Shown here piece by piece: positions 17,789-25,445 of a DNA stretch of 64,000 bases; the first letter of the stretch is position 1, and every line of letters starts with the position of its first letter. The stretch lies in NCBI RefSeq assembly GCF_006438875.1, contig NZ_RCZH01000001.1, positions 425,326 through 489,325 on the forward strand. The letters are read 5' to 3'. The notes beneath the pieces were generated by a model. It searched no databases and was not told the origin of the DNA. It saw only the letters and a list, made by a program, of their open reading frames with translations. Origin of the DNA: Flavobacterium pectinovorum. GTDB lineage: Bacteria; Bacteroidota; Bacteroidia; Flavobacteriales; Flavobacteriaceae. The position numbers and the translations under genes are program-made.

Positions 17789-18030
17789 GCGCAATCCCGA
17801 AAGCCTTCGGGACTGACTTTGCGCAATTTTTTTGTTAGAAATTATAAACCTGAAAGAAGTGTCCCGACTTTTTACGGTTAGTTCTTATTATTGTCTTGGA
17901 TTTTTTTACAATCAGTAAAAATATTCTAAGAAAATTAGTTTTAAGTCAGATACTTTATGAAGTCTCAGTTTTTCAATTATATTTGTTTAAAATGGCGCAA
18001 AGTCAGTTTCGAAGGCTTTCGGGATTGCGC
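17789..18030. repeat. Inverted-repeat element copy 1 (242 bp, 36-bp ends)
   Basis: The left end at 17789-17824 begins GCGCAATCCCGAAAGCC. The right end at 17995-18030 is its reverse complement with two mismatches. Homology to copy 2 (19301-19546) extends outward on both sides, about 17760-18057 against 19269-19572, and on the left includes a CTCCGAAGTGTT...CATGAAAA segment. The element follows the DUF4833 gene by ~70 bp. The 71-codon ORF inside it is not considered real. Confidence 0.8.
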
Positions 18031-18252
18031 ATCGTAAAGAAGAATACTTCGCAGAGAGGAGTTTCTCTTATTAGTTTGGACAGGACTGGAATTTTTGACA
18101 AAGGAAAATAATTAAATTAAACAAGTTAATATAGATTCGAACCTACATATGTTAACTCTTAAAAATATATGCCTTTTTAATTTATGATTTAAATGTATCA
18201 CGATTTTGCCACAATCATTTTAGTCTTAGCTTAGTTTTAAAATTTATTTTTT

Positions 18253-18260
18253 TAATTTTG
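18253..18260 (+). promoter_or_regulatory. -7 promoter element for the DUF4238 gene
   Basis: TAATTTTG matches TAnnTTTG, 15 bp before the ATG at 18276. A matching -33 box is not evident. Confidence 0.4.
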
Positions 18261-18275
18261 GTAATAATTGCCTGA

Positions 18276-19163
18276 ATGATTATACCTTATATGGAGCCAG
18301 AATTTCAAAATCAGCATAAGCTTTCCCAGATTTACTTAAAACAGTTTGGATATATTGGAGAAGACAATGAACACTATGTTTCCGTGTACAGAGTTGGAGA
18401 AAAAAAGACAATGAATATTAAAGTAAAATCCTTTACAGCTGAAGTAAATATTTTTGATCTTCCACTCCCGGATATGAAAGATAAAAGGTTGTTTGAGAAT
18501 TTAAGTTCTCAATTAGAATCGCGTTATCCAAAGGTGATAACAAATCTTAAAAATCAAAAAAAACTAATTCCTTTAGATAAAGATATCCTTAATAATTTCA
18601 CCGCTAATATTTTATGCCGTACTGACCGATTTAGGGATTTTATATCATGGTGTCTTAAAGACAGCGAAGCTGCAGTTACCTTAGTTAGTGAAATTACTTT
18701 ATTTTCTGAGGGTCAGGAAGATAAAGATGAGCTTGAGTTTATAATAAAACACATCCCGTCTGATTTACAGCTAAACCTTGTAATGCCTTACATCATGACT
18801 CATTTAGTGCAGGTTTTTAGAAGATTCAAAAAAGTTGTTTTAAAACACTATGCAAATGTCGGGTGGCTGACTTCTGATAATCCAGTTCATATTGAAAGGT
18901 TTGGACAGCATAGCTATTTGATTCCTGTTGAAGCAGAAATCTATTTTCCTTTGTCCAAAGATTTTTGTCTTTTTATGTTTCATCCCGATTCGCAGTCATC
19001 TGATAATCTATTAAGAAAAATGAAATTAGATAAAGTCAATCTTGTAAATTTTGGAACATGTGATGACATCAACAAAAGAATGTTTGTAGATAATCAAGCT
19101 TATTTAAATTTTGATTATCTAATCTTTAACACGCAGACCGACGAGACTACATTTCGAGAATAA
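18276..19163 (+). CDS. DUF4238-type protein
   Basis: A 295-residue soluble protein. It begins with QNQHKLSQIYLKQFGY and near residue 205 has WLTSDNPVHIERF followed by YFPLSKDFCLFMF, the layout of DUF4238 proteins, whose function is unknown. There is no signal peptide or membrane segment. A second start, MEPEF at 18291, fits the -7 box at 18253-18260 slightly better. The gene has its own promoter-like element and lies between two copies of a 240-bp inverted-repeat element, like a cassette. Such proteins often occur in accessory regions. Confidence 0.82.
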   Translation: MIIPYMEPEFQNQHKLSQIYLKQFGYIGEDNEHYVSVYRVGEKKTMNIKVKSFTAEVNIFDLPLPDMKDKRLFENLSSQLESRYPKVITNLKNQKKLIPLDKDILNNFTANILCRTDRFRDFISWCLKDSEAAVTLVSEITLFSEGQEDKDELEFIIKHIPSDLQLNLVMPYIMTHLVQVFRRFKKVVLKHYANVGWLTSDNPVHIERFGQHSYLIPVEAEIYFPLSKDFCLFMFHPDSQSSDNLLRKMKLDKVNLVNFGTCDDINKRMFVDNQAYLNFDYLIFNTQTDETTFRE

Positions 19164-19300
19164 TGTTTTTATTAATAGTTATATGGAGTTAATTTTCAAT
19201 CATAATTTTTATAGAATTGTAGTCATCGACTAACTGATTATATTCTACATCATTTATTATTAAAGCTGCCCCGCTTTCCGAAGTGTTCTCATGAAAAGTT

Positions 19301-19546
19301 ACGCAATCCCGAAAGCCTTCGGGACTGACTTTGTGTAATTTTTTTGTTCCTTACAAATTATAAACTTGATAGAAGTCTCCCGACTTTTTACTGTTAGTTC
19401 TTATTATTGTCTGGGATTTTTTTACATTCAGGGAAAATATTCTAAGAAAATTAGTTTTAAGTCAGCCACTTTATGAAGTCTTAGTTTTTCAATTATATTT
19501 GTTTAAAATGGCGCAAAGTCAGTTCCGAAGGCTTTCGGGATTGCGC
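19301..19546. repeat. Inverted-repeat element copy 2 (246 bp, 36-bp ends)
   Basis: The left end at 19301-19336 and the right end at 19511-19546 pair with copy 1. The middle, including TTCTAAGAAAATTAGTTT, is almost identical to copy 1. It sits behind the DUF4238 gene just as copy 1 sits behind the DUF4833 gene. Between 19573 and 19703 there is no gene, but ACGTTAGCGGTAAT appears at 19650-19663. Confidence 0.8.
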
Positions 19547-19703
19547 AGCGTAAAGAAGAATACTTCGCAGAGCTGGTTTTGTATTTGAGATGATTTGGTA
19601 AATCCGAAGAATGGTTTTAATTTAGTCCCAAACCCGCTGTAGTAACATAACGTTAGCGGTAATATCTGCCAACAAAGGTCAATTCCATAACTTAATATAA
19701 CAA

Positions 19704-20426
19704 ATGATTAAATTAAAAATTATTACTCGCTTATTTATATACTTTACTTCAGTTTTGCTTTTATCAGCTTATATTGTTGGAATAACGGATAATCAAATAA
19801 TTATAAAAGAAAAAAAACAAAGCACCTCAATTGTTTCAGGAATATATGAGTTTCAGACGAGTTGGCTTCAATCAACTGCTAATTTTAAATCCGATGGAAC
19901 TTTTGAAATGAGTTACACATTAAGTGACAAACATGAAACTTCTGGAACTTGGACTATTAAGAAAGACATATTGATTCTAAAAAACGATGATAATTTCCCT
20001 GCCAATAAAAAATGGCTGATTAAGGATGAAAAACTTTATCCAATATTAAAATCATCAAAAGAATATGATATGGATTATTGCTACATTTTACAAAAACAAC
20101 CTACCGAAAAAGTAAATTATTCCTCATTGAAGAATTGTAAATTGAAATATTCTGATATTGATGATAATTCAACTTACATAATTATTAAAGACAATATACA
20201 TACTGAGTTTCCAAATGGTGGTAAAAACTATATTAAATCAAAACTGGAATGGATAAATGATTTTGAGTACAATGCAACAGTAATCGAATTAACAGCTAGC
20301 GATTTATCTTTTAAAGTTGGTGATAAGATAAATGTGAAATTTGATAAAATTGATAATGAAACTCTTTATTACACAGCGAGTTTTGATGGTAATATAGTAA
20401 CAGGGAAATTCAAAATCATTAATTGA
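19704..20426 (+). CDS. Hypothetical exported, lipocalin-like protein
   Basis: A 240-residue protein with an N-terminal hydrophobic segment (LFIYFTSVLLLSAYIVG) that is a signal peptide or anchor. Residues ~45-125 resemble a lipocalin-like barrel (GIYEFQTSWLQSTANFKSDG ... SGTWTIKKDILIL). A second beta-rich part follows. No catalytic motif is seen and the function is unknown. It is bounded by TAGCGGTA (19654-19661) and TACCGCTA (20430-20437), in opposite orientation, and followed by a shortened copy of the local repeat. This looks like a gene cassette. Confidence 0.75.
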   Translation: MIKLKIITRLFIYFTSVLLLSAYIVGITDNQIIIKEKKQSTSIVSGIYEFQTSWLQSTANFKSDGTFEMSYTLSDKHETSGTWTIKKDILILKNDDNFPANKKWLIKDEKLYPILKSSKEYDMDYCYILQKQPTEKVNYSSLKNCKLKYSDIDDNSTYIIIKDNIHTEFPNGGKNYIKSKLEWINDFEYNATVIELTASDLSFKVGDKINVKFDKIDNETLYYTASFDGNIVTGKFKIIN

Positions 20427-20427
20427 T

Positions 20428-20520
20428 ACTACCGCTAGCAAGGCGTTTGGCAAGATCGCGAATAAAATACCCCCGCTCTCCAAAGAGTTCCTATGAAAAG
20501 CTGTGTGAATGTCTCCAGAC
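20428..20520. repeat. Truncated copy of the inverted-repeat element
   Basis: It begins ACTACCGCTAGCAAGGCG at 20429, then GTTTGGCAAGATCGCG. CCGCTCTCCAAAGAGTTCC (20473 on) corresponds to the outer left part of copies 1 and 2. The 36-bp terminal repeat is lost. It follows the lipocalin-like gene directly and is the third repeat of this type placed behind a gene. Confidence 0.55.
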
Positions 20521-20551
20521 TTCGAACCCATAAATAATGTTCTAAAACAAA

Positions 20552-20573
20552 AAAGAGACTCGAAAGTCTCTTT
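20552..20573. terminator. Hairpin terminator between convergent units
   Basis: AAAGAGACT-CGAA-AGTCTCTTT, a 9-bp stem with a CGAA tetraloop flanked by A-rich sequence. It serves the minus-strand XRE gene and possibly plus-strand transcription. Confidence 0.8.
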
Positions 20574-20600
20574 ATAGAATTAATATATCTTTATAAATAA

Positions 20601-21020
20601 TTATTTATTGATTAATTTTTCAAACCTTGCCATCATTTCATCTTTCTCTTTTAACATACGCTCGTATAACGCAATTTTTTCATCATATAATTGAACAATT
20701 TTGTCAACAGGATTGAAAGAGGGTTGGTAGCTAAATCCAGAGGCAACAGCGTTATCCTTAAAATCTTGGAATGAATAAGTATTTGCAATTACATTCACCG
20801 CCTGTTCTTCATCAAAGTTCTGAAAAGCTTCAACAGGAATTTTTAATGCATCTGAGATTTGTTTCAGCAAATTATCTTCAATTATATCTTTTTGCTCCAG
20901 CACAGAAATTTTCTTCTGATTCCAGTCATTTCCCAAATCAAAAGCCAATGCTTCTTGTTTGATGCCAAGCATTTCTCTGAAGCGTTTTACGTTTCTTCCC
21001 TGATGTATTTTCTGTTCCAT
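20601..21020 (-). CDS. XRE family helix-turn-helix protein
   Basis: A 139-residue protein starting at ATG 21020. The ATG at 21032 would add four residues. The N-terminal HTH_3 fold reads GRNVKRFREMLGIKQEALAFDLG ... ISVLEQK, split here for length. After a linker, the C-terminus is a predicted coiled coil (YDEKIALYERMLKEKDEMMA) likely used for dimerisation. Such proteins are common in Bacteroidota. The target genes are unknown and no adjacent toxin is seen. It is transcribed alone and ends in the hairpin at 20552-20573. Confidence 0.87.
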   Translation of the reverse strand: MEQKIHQGRNVKRFREMLGIKQEALAFDLGNDWNQKKISVLEQKDIIEDNLLKQISDALKIPVEAFQNFDEEQAVNVIANTYSFQDFKDNAVASGFSYQPSFNPVDKIVQLYDEKIALYERMLKEKDEMMARFEKLINK

Positions 21021-21093
21021 AATGAATATCAATTTTCTAAAGGCTTAAAGATAAAGCCATTTTTTGAATTAAAAGCCTGCGTTTCAAAAATAA

Positions 21094-21129
21094 AAAAAAA
21101 TCCCATTTCGTAAGAAATGGGATTTTTTT
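21094..21129 (-). terminator. Terminator of the tRNA-Arg gene
   Basis: A perfect 16-bp stem, AAAAAAATCCCATTTC (21094-21109) with its complement at 21114-21129, loop GTAA. It lies 1 bp behind the 3' end of the tRNA on the minus strand. Confidence 0.88.
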
Positions 21130-21130
21130 G

Positions 21131-21204
21131 TGACCTCGACTGGATTCAAACCAGTAACCTCTTGAGCCGTAATCAAGTGCGCTATTCAGTTGCGCCACGA
21201 GGCC
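21131..21204 (-). tRNA. tRNA-Arg (anticodon ACG)
   Basis: A 74-nt tRNA on the minus strand. The acceptor stem GGCCTCG/CGAGGTC has one G-U pair, and the discriminator is A. The anticodon stem is CTTGA/TCAAG with loop TTACGGC, giving anticodon ACG (read as ICG for CGU, CGC and CGA). The T arm carries GGTTTGAATCC. CCA is not encoded. Confidence 0.95.
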
Positions 21205-21205
21205 T

Positions 21206-21240
21206 TTTGTTTTCAATTAAGCTAATTTTTCGTAGCTTTG
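21206..21240 (+). promoter_or_regulatory. Predicted promoter of apt
   Basis: TTTG (21206-21209), 23 nt, TAGCTTTG (21233-21240). It is on the plus strand, about 80 bp before the apt start codon. Confidence 0.5.
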
Positions 21241-21260
21241 TTGAGCGCTTATTGCGGGTG

Positions 21261-21290
21261 CAAAGATAGAAACAAATGTGAGATATACAA
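21261..21290 (-). promoter_or_regulatory. Predicted promoter of tRNA-Arg
   Basis: On the minus strand, TTG (plus 21288-21290), 19 nt, TATCTTTG (plus 21261-21268). It would start transcription about 50 nt before the mature tRNA. Confidence 0.55.
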
Positions 21291-21321
21291 GCATAAAATA
21301 ACATAAAAATCAAAAAAAATT

Positions 21322-21831
21322 ATGATTGAGAATTATATACGTGATATTCAGGGTTTTCCTAAAGAAGGAATTTTGTTTAAAGATATTACTCCGCTATTAA
21401 ATGACCCAATTGCTAGGAAAGAATGCCTTTCAATTTTAATTGAATCTCTGAAGGGACAAAAAATAGATAAGGTAATTGGAGCCGAAAGTCGTGGCTTTTT
21501 CTTCGGAATGCTTTTGGCAGATCGATTAAACGCAGGTTTTGTTCCGGTACGAAAACCCGGAAAGCTTCCTTTTGATATTATTTCGGCGTCTTATGAATTG
21601 GAATATGGAACTGATTCGCTTGAAATACATACAGATGCCATCAAAAAAGGGGACAAGGTTTTAATTCACGACGATGTTTTGGCAACAGGCGGAACAGCAA
21701 AAGCCCTTGGTGATTTGGTAACCGAACTTGGCGGCGAAATCGTTCAGTTTAATTTTTTAATGGAATTGTCTTTCCTTAACGGAAGAGAAAAAATAAAAGA
21801 CTATCCTATATTTGCTGCCATAAACTATTAA
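21322..21831 (+). CDS. apt: Adenine phosphoribosyltransferase
   Basis: A 169-residue cytosolic enzyme of purine salvage that makes AMP from adenine and PRPP. Signatures are FPKEGILFKDITPLL near the N-terminus, GAESRGFFFG, and the PRPP-binding motif VLIHDDVLATGGTAKA around residues 117-132. Length is typical (about 170). A promoter-like pair lies at 21206-21240, divergent from tRNA-Arg. A lipoprotein gene follows after 28 bp and may be co-transcribed. Confidence 0.95.
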   Translation: MIENYIRDIQGFPKEGILFKDITPLLNDPIARKECLSILIESLKGQKIDKVIGAESRGFFFGMLLADRLNAGFVPVRKPGKLPFDIISASYELEYGTDSLEIHTDAIKKGDKVLIHDDVLATGGTAKALGDLVTELGGEIVQFNFLMELSFLNGREKIKDYPIFAAINY

Positions 21832-21859
21832 TCAAACCAAATTTAACCCAAACCTACGC

Positions 21860-22627
21860 ATGAAGCAGTTTTATTGTTTAGCATTCCTTGTTTTGTTGTT
21901 TTCCTGTAAAGAAAATAAAGAAGCCACAACTGAAAATCTCAATACCACTCAAAAAGATACTATAAATATAAAAGAAACGAAAGTTGTTTCTAATAACACC
22001 CAAACAAGTGTTTTAAGACCAAATGAAAAACTAAAAATTCAACAAGTATATTCTGATTTGGTCGAATTTGTAAATTTTGATGGTAATGGCGATTATGCAT
22101 TGTTTACTGTTCAAAAAAACAAAGAGTTAATTTCGTTGTATACGAATCTTGAAAATGCGAAAACTTTTAAAAGAGGCGATTTATTGGACGTTAAGTGGAA
22201 GATGGATACTATTTATATTGCTGGCGAAGGAGAAAAACAAGATTTTGGAGAGTGGCTGGTTGATGCCAAAAAAGTAAAAGACGGAAATGTTACCTTGTTT
22301 CTTAAAAAGTACAAGAAACCAATAAAATATTATTCTGAAAAAGAAGATTATACAGCTGATTATAAAGATTTCTTGTATACACAAGTCGAATATTATTTGG
22401 CAAATTCTAAAAACGAACTCGTCAAAGCGGCTTTAAAAAGTCCGGATGCTGATTTAAGTTATTCTATTGAAGAAAAAGATAGGGAAGGGCGCTCTTATAT
22501 CGTTTTAGGAATTTCGAATGATTTTGAGCATCATACTAATATCCTACAATGGTTGTATCTCGATAATGAAAACAATACATTATACGAATATGATTTACCA
22601 AACGATAAATTAATCAAATTTGATTAA
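21860..22627 (+). CDS. Hypothetical lipoprotein
   Basis: A 255-residue protein with a lipoprotein signal: MKQFYCLAFLVLLFSCKENK, with the lipidated cysteine at about residue 16. A Thr/Asn-rich linker follows, then an extended domain with DGNGDYALFTVQKNKEL and GEWLVDAKKVKDG, which I do not recognise. It should sit at the outer-membrane or periplasmic face. It lies 28 bp after apt, and its transcription ends at a 13-bp stem hairpin. The function is unknown. Confidence 0.8.
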   Translation: MKQFYCLAFLVLLFSCKENKEATTENLNTTQKDTINIKETKVVSNNTQTSVLRPNEKLKIQQVYSDLVEFVNFDGNGDYALFTVQKNKELISLYTNLENAKTFKRGDLLDVKWKMDTIYIAGEGEKQDFGEWLVDAKKVKDGNVTLFLKKYKKPIKYYSEKEDYTADYKDFLYTQVEYYLANSKNELVKAALKSPDADLSYSIEEKDREGRSYIVLGISNDFEHHTNILQWLYLDNENNTLYEYDLPNDKLIKFD

Positions 22628-22640
22628 AGGAGTTTTATAA

Positions 22641-22670
22641 ATTGTCTTAGTTTGCTTAAACTAAGACAAT
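22641..22670. terminator. Bidirectional terminator overlapping the response-regulator end
   Basis: ATTGTCTTAGTTT (22641-22653) and AAACTAAGACAAT (22658-22670), loop GCTT, followed by TTTGTTTTT on the plus strand. It overlaps the last codons of the minus-strand response regulator. Confidence 0.8.
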
Positions 22671-23300
22671 TTTGTTTTTAATAGCATAGAGAACCAAACC
22701 TATTCGGGTTTTTATTTCCAGTTTATCAAATAGACATTCTCTGTATCCGTCGATTGTTTTAGGACTCAGACACATTTCTGAGGCGATTTCTTTGTATGTT
22801 TTTTCGGTACAGGCATGTTTTATGAAAATGATTTCTTTGTCTTTTAAATTGACTTTTGTAGCGTCGCTATTGGCTTTTTTGACCAGCATTCCGGAAACTA
22901 ATTCGGTAAAGAAAAAACCTTTTTCGATTACCGATACAATGCCATTTCTAAATATTTCCGGCGATGTATCTTTTAGCAAATAACCTTTTGCGCCGTTGGT
23001 TAGCATTTTTATAATAATTTCTTCGTCGTCGTTTACAGACAGCGCGATAACCTTAAGATTTGGCCTGTTTTCTTTAATCCATTTCATGGTACTCACGCCA
23101 TCGAGAACCGGCATATTTACATCTAACAGAATCAGATCAACTTCTGAATCGATATTTTCCTGTAAGTAGGAAATGAATACTTTTCCGTTTTCAAAGCGAT
23201 TGATGACTTCAAAATCTTTAAAACTATTGATCAAAAGCTCCAGTGATTGCGAAAAAAGCATATGATCATCTACAATAATAATTTTGTTTTTAGGTTTCAT
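22656..23300 (-). CDS. NarL/FixJ family response regulator
   Basis: A 214-residue two-component response regulator. The receiver domain has D11/D12, phospho-acceptor D60 (LILLDVNMP) and the conserved lysine near 110 (GYLLKDTSPE). The C-terminal LuxR-type HTH contains YKEIASEMCLSPKTIDGYR. It overlaps the upstream histidine kinase gene by 11 bp, so the two are almost certainly co-translated partners. The regulon is unknown. The 3' end overlaps a terminator. Confidence 0.92.
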   Translation of the reverse strand: MKPKNKIIIVDDHMLFSQSLELLINSFKDFEVINRFENGKVFISYLQENIDSEVDLILLDVNMPVLDGVSTMKWIKENRPNLKVIALSVNDDEEIIIKMLTNGAKGYLLKDTSPEIFRNGIVSVIEKGFFFTELVSGMLVKKANSDATKVNLKDKEIIFIKHACTEKTYKEIASEMCLSPKTIDGYRECLFDKLEIKTRIGLVLYAIKNKIVLV

Positions 23301-24075
23301 CGGGTTTAGTTAAAGGATATTCTATAGTTACAGTGGTTCCTGCTGTGTCTGATTTCATAATTAATGTTGCTCCAATTAATTTTGCTCTTAGTTTCATGTT
23401 GTTTAATCCAATTCCGGAATTTGTATGGAGCGGATCGTAACCAATACCAAAATCGTTAAATTCTAAAGAAAACAAAGTTTCTGTTGTCGTAATATTTACT
23501 TCAAATAAATCACTGTGCGAATGTTTCAGACTGTTATGCAATGCTTCCTGAAAAATTCTGTAAATAAATAAATCGTGTTCTTGGGTAATCTCCGGTATTT
23601 GTCCCGAAAGTGTGTATTTGTATTGAATTTTTTTAAGCTTTTTTATGCGCTCTAAATCCTGTTTTATGGCTTCGATAAAATTGTTTTGAAGTAAATTATC
23701 TTTATTGATAATCCGCGATAAAATCCTGATTTCATCTAATGATTTTGCCAGGACTTCTTTAAGGTCATTTAACTCATTTTGTTGTACAGCTTTTCCGCTA
23801 TTGATATACATATTGAGTTGCATAATCCCCACAGATACTATTTGGCCAATATTGTCATGCAGTTCTTTACTAATTTCAGATAGCGTCTGATCCTTAATTT
23901 CCAGTCTGGTTTTTATTAATTCAGATTGAAAATAAAGCTCTGATTCCATCTTTTCTACCAGATAATTATTCTTTTTCTTTAGAAAATAAAAGAATATAAC
24001 AAGCAAAGTTATCAGTAAAGTTAAGAAAACAATACCTAACGAAATGACTAATAGTTGTATTTCTTTTCGCTCCAT
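23290..24075 (-). CDS. Sensor histidine kinase (HisKA_3/NarX type)
   Basis: A 261-residue kinase if it begins at ATG 24075 (MERKEIQLL); the ATG at 24099 is also open. One transmembrane segment (LVISLGIVFLTLLITLLVIFF) is followed by a short coiled coil and the dimerisation motif KELHDNIGQIV with phospho-acceptor His73. The ATPase part has FRIFQEALHNSLKHS-like N-box (YRIFQEALHNS), FNDFGIGYD and GIGLNNMK. There is no sensory extracellular domain, so the signal may come through the adjacent membrane protein, whose gene overlaps by 28 bp. Confidence 0.9.
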   Translation of the reverse strand: MERKEIQLLVISLGIVFLTLLITLLVIFFYFLKKKNNYLVEKMESELYFQSELIKTRLEIKDQTLSEISKELHDNIGQIVSVGIMQLNMYINSGKAVQQNELNDLKEVLAKSLDEIRILSRIINKDNLLQNNFIEAIKQDLERIKKLKKIQYKYTLSGQIPEITQEHDLFIYRIFQEALHNSLKHSHSDLFEVNITTTETLFSLEFNDFGIGYDPLHTNSGIGLNNMKLRAKLIGATLIMKSDTAGTTVTIEYPLTKPDET

Positions 24076-24695
24076 ATAAATCCGATAATAAAACAACAAT
24101 GCGACAGCAAATTTAAAATAAACAATACTAAGCTAAATATTGATTCATCATGCAGAATTAAAAACCAGTTAATTGCGAGCATAAACGGAAGAAACGGTAC
24201 ATGAAACACCAATATCCCGAGGATGTACCAAAAAAAAACTGATTTTTTAAACTTGAGTACTTTCTCCGAGTTAAAAATTTCTACCAAATATAGGCAAGAT
24301 AATATCATAACTAAAAGAACACCAATCGCAAAGCTATAAATAAAAGCTTTATTATTGTTGTCCTTGAAATATAAAAAATTGAGAAAGAAAGAAAATATAA
24401 ACAATATCAGGAATAGAGTTGCCGCTTTTTTATAGTTGTAATTCAGTAAAAGACTTCGAAGGAGTAGGATGTACGCCGAAAAACTAACGAACATATAAAA
24501 ATTGTAGACATAATAGTTTAATAAACCTGTCCATGATGTAAAGTAATAGCCCACTAATTCTGTAAGTACTGCAAACCATATTAAAACGACCATAGATTTA
24601 GCCTTTTTACCAGGAAGTTTGTTCAGTGATAACAATCCAACAATTCCTGATAATAAGGCTAAATAAATGATATAACATCTTAAAAATTCAAACAT
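24048..24695 (-). CDS. Multi-pass membrane protein of the two-component locus
   Basis: A 215-residue protein with about six to seven hydrophobic helices and almost no soluble part. No family motif is recognised. Its 3' end overlaps the 5' end of the histidine kinase, and it lies 7 bp behind the preceding gene. The tight overlap suggests it is made in step with the kinase, possibly as its membrane sensor, since the kinase lacks a sensing domain. That is inference from gene order. Confidence 0.8.
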   Translation of the reverse strand: MFEFLRCYIIYLALLSGIVGLLSLNKLPGKKAKSMVVLIWFAVLTELVGYYFTSWTGLLNYYVYNFYMFVSFSAYILLLRSLLLNYNYKKAATLFLILFIFSFFLNFLYFKDNNNKAFIYSFAIGVLLVMILSCLYLVEIFNSEKVLKFKKSVFFWYILGILVFHVPFLPFMLAINWFLILHDESIFSLVLFILNLLSHCCFIIGFIWSEKKYNY

Positions 24696-24702
24696 AATTT
24701 TT

Positions 24703-25143
24703 TTAATATATTAAGCTAGGTGGTCTTCCAATGTTTCCGTAATTCATAGGAGAAAGGCTTTCTACATCGCTTGAGGTTTCTATATCTACCAAAGCAAAAG
24801 CCTGAACTTTTGCCGTTGTGTTTTTTTGTACTTTTTTGCCCGTTGGAACAAGGAATAAAGTCGTCAATCCGGCTTTTTCTCCATGTTTTTCATCCTCAGG
24901 ATATTCTCCAAAATAAAAACGAATACCATCGATTGTATAACCGTCTTTTGTGCCTTCCGTTTTTATATAATGGATATAATTTTCTAATTCTTCTAAAGAG
25001 TACCAAATTGCATTTGCATCTTCTTTTTCTTCTTGGTTTGATTTTGCAGTCAAACTAGCTTTTTTACTATTGTAATTCGAATTTAAAATTCGGGCAAATT
25101 CTTTAGTAATTAGCTGACTTGGTTTTGCTGGTGGATTTTTCAT
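24703..25143 (-). CDS. Hypothetical protein, first gene of the two-component locus
   Basis: A 146-residue soluble protein without signal or membrane segment. Residues 40-100 hold IWYSLEELENYIHYIKTEG and GIRFYFGEYPEDEKHG, a pattern seen in small Bacteroidota proteins of unknown role. The C-terminal part is low in complexity and ends GNIGRPPSLIY. It is first in a four-gene minus-strand run with a membrane protein, histidine kinase and response regulator (7 bp, then overlaps). I do not recognise a function. Confidence 0.75.
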   Translation of the reverse strand: MKNPPAKPSQLITKEFARILNSNYNSKKASLTAKSNQEEKEDANAIWYSLEELENYIHYIKTEGTKDGYTIDGIRFYFGEYPEDEKHGEKAGLTTLFLVPTGKKVQKNTTAKVQAFALVDIETSSDVESLSPMNYGNIGRPPSLIY

Positions 25144-25360
25144 GATTGTTAATTTAATTGGTTAATGGTTTAGTTAAAATTATTTTTCAAAATTATTTTA
25201 ATCGTGGCATAACGACAAGGGTATTTTCCCCCTTTTTTTATAAAGTAAATTTATCTAAAAAAAAGTAGGCAAAATAGTGTTATATAATAATTTATTTGAA
25301 TAGCTTGAGATTTAAAAGCTGAAATTGAATGAAATAGATAAACTAACACATTCCAATTAA

Positions 25361-25384
25361 CCTGAAACCTGAAACCTGAAACAA
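25361..25384. repeat. Short tandem repeat CCTGAAA
   Basis: Three copies of the heptamer CCTGAAA in a row, just outside the pheT terminator. No gene is affected. Confidence 0.8.
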
Positions 25385-25391
25385 AAAAGAA

Positions 25392-25422
25392 AAACCCGAC
25401 AAGTTTTAGACCTGTCGGGTTT
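25392..25422 (-). terminator. Terminator of pheT
   Basis: AAACCCGACA (25392-25401) and TGTCGGGTTT (25413-25422), a 10-bp GC-containing stem with an A-rich (U-rich on the minus strand) tail. It lies about 25 bp behind the pheT stop. Confidence 0.85.
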
Positions 25423-25445
25423 GAATTTATAAGAAGCGATGTTTT

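Noticed and set aside
17896..18111. Plus-strand ORF of 71 codons
   Set aside because: It lies almost wholly within the repeat element copy 1, and copy 2 has no matching open frame.
16648..20520. Prophage or genomic island with integrase
   Set aside because: There are no phage structural genes, integrase or tRNA-flanked direct repeats. The region is better described as repeats plus single genes.
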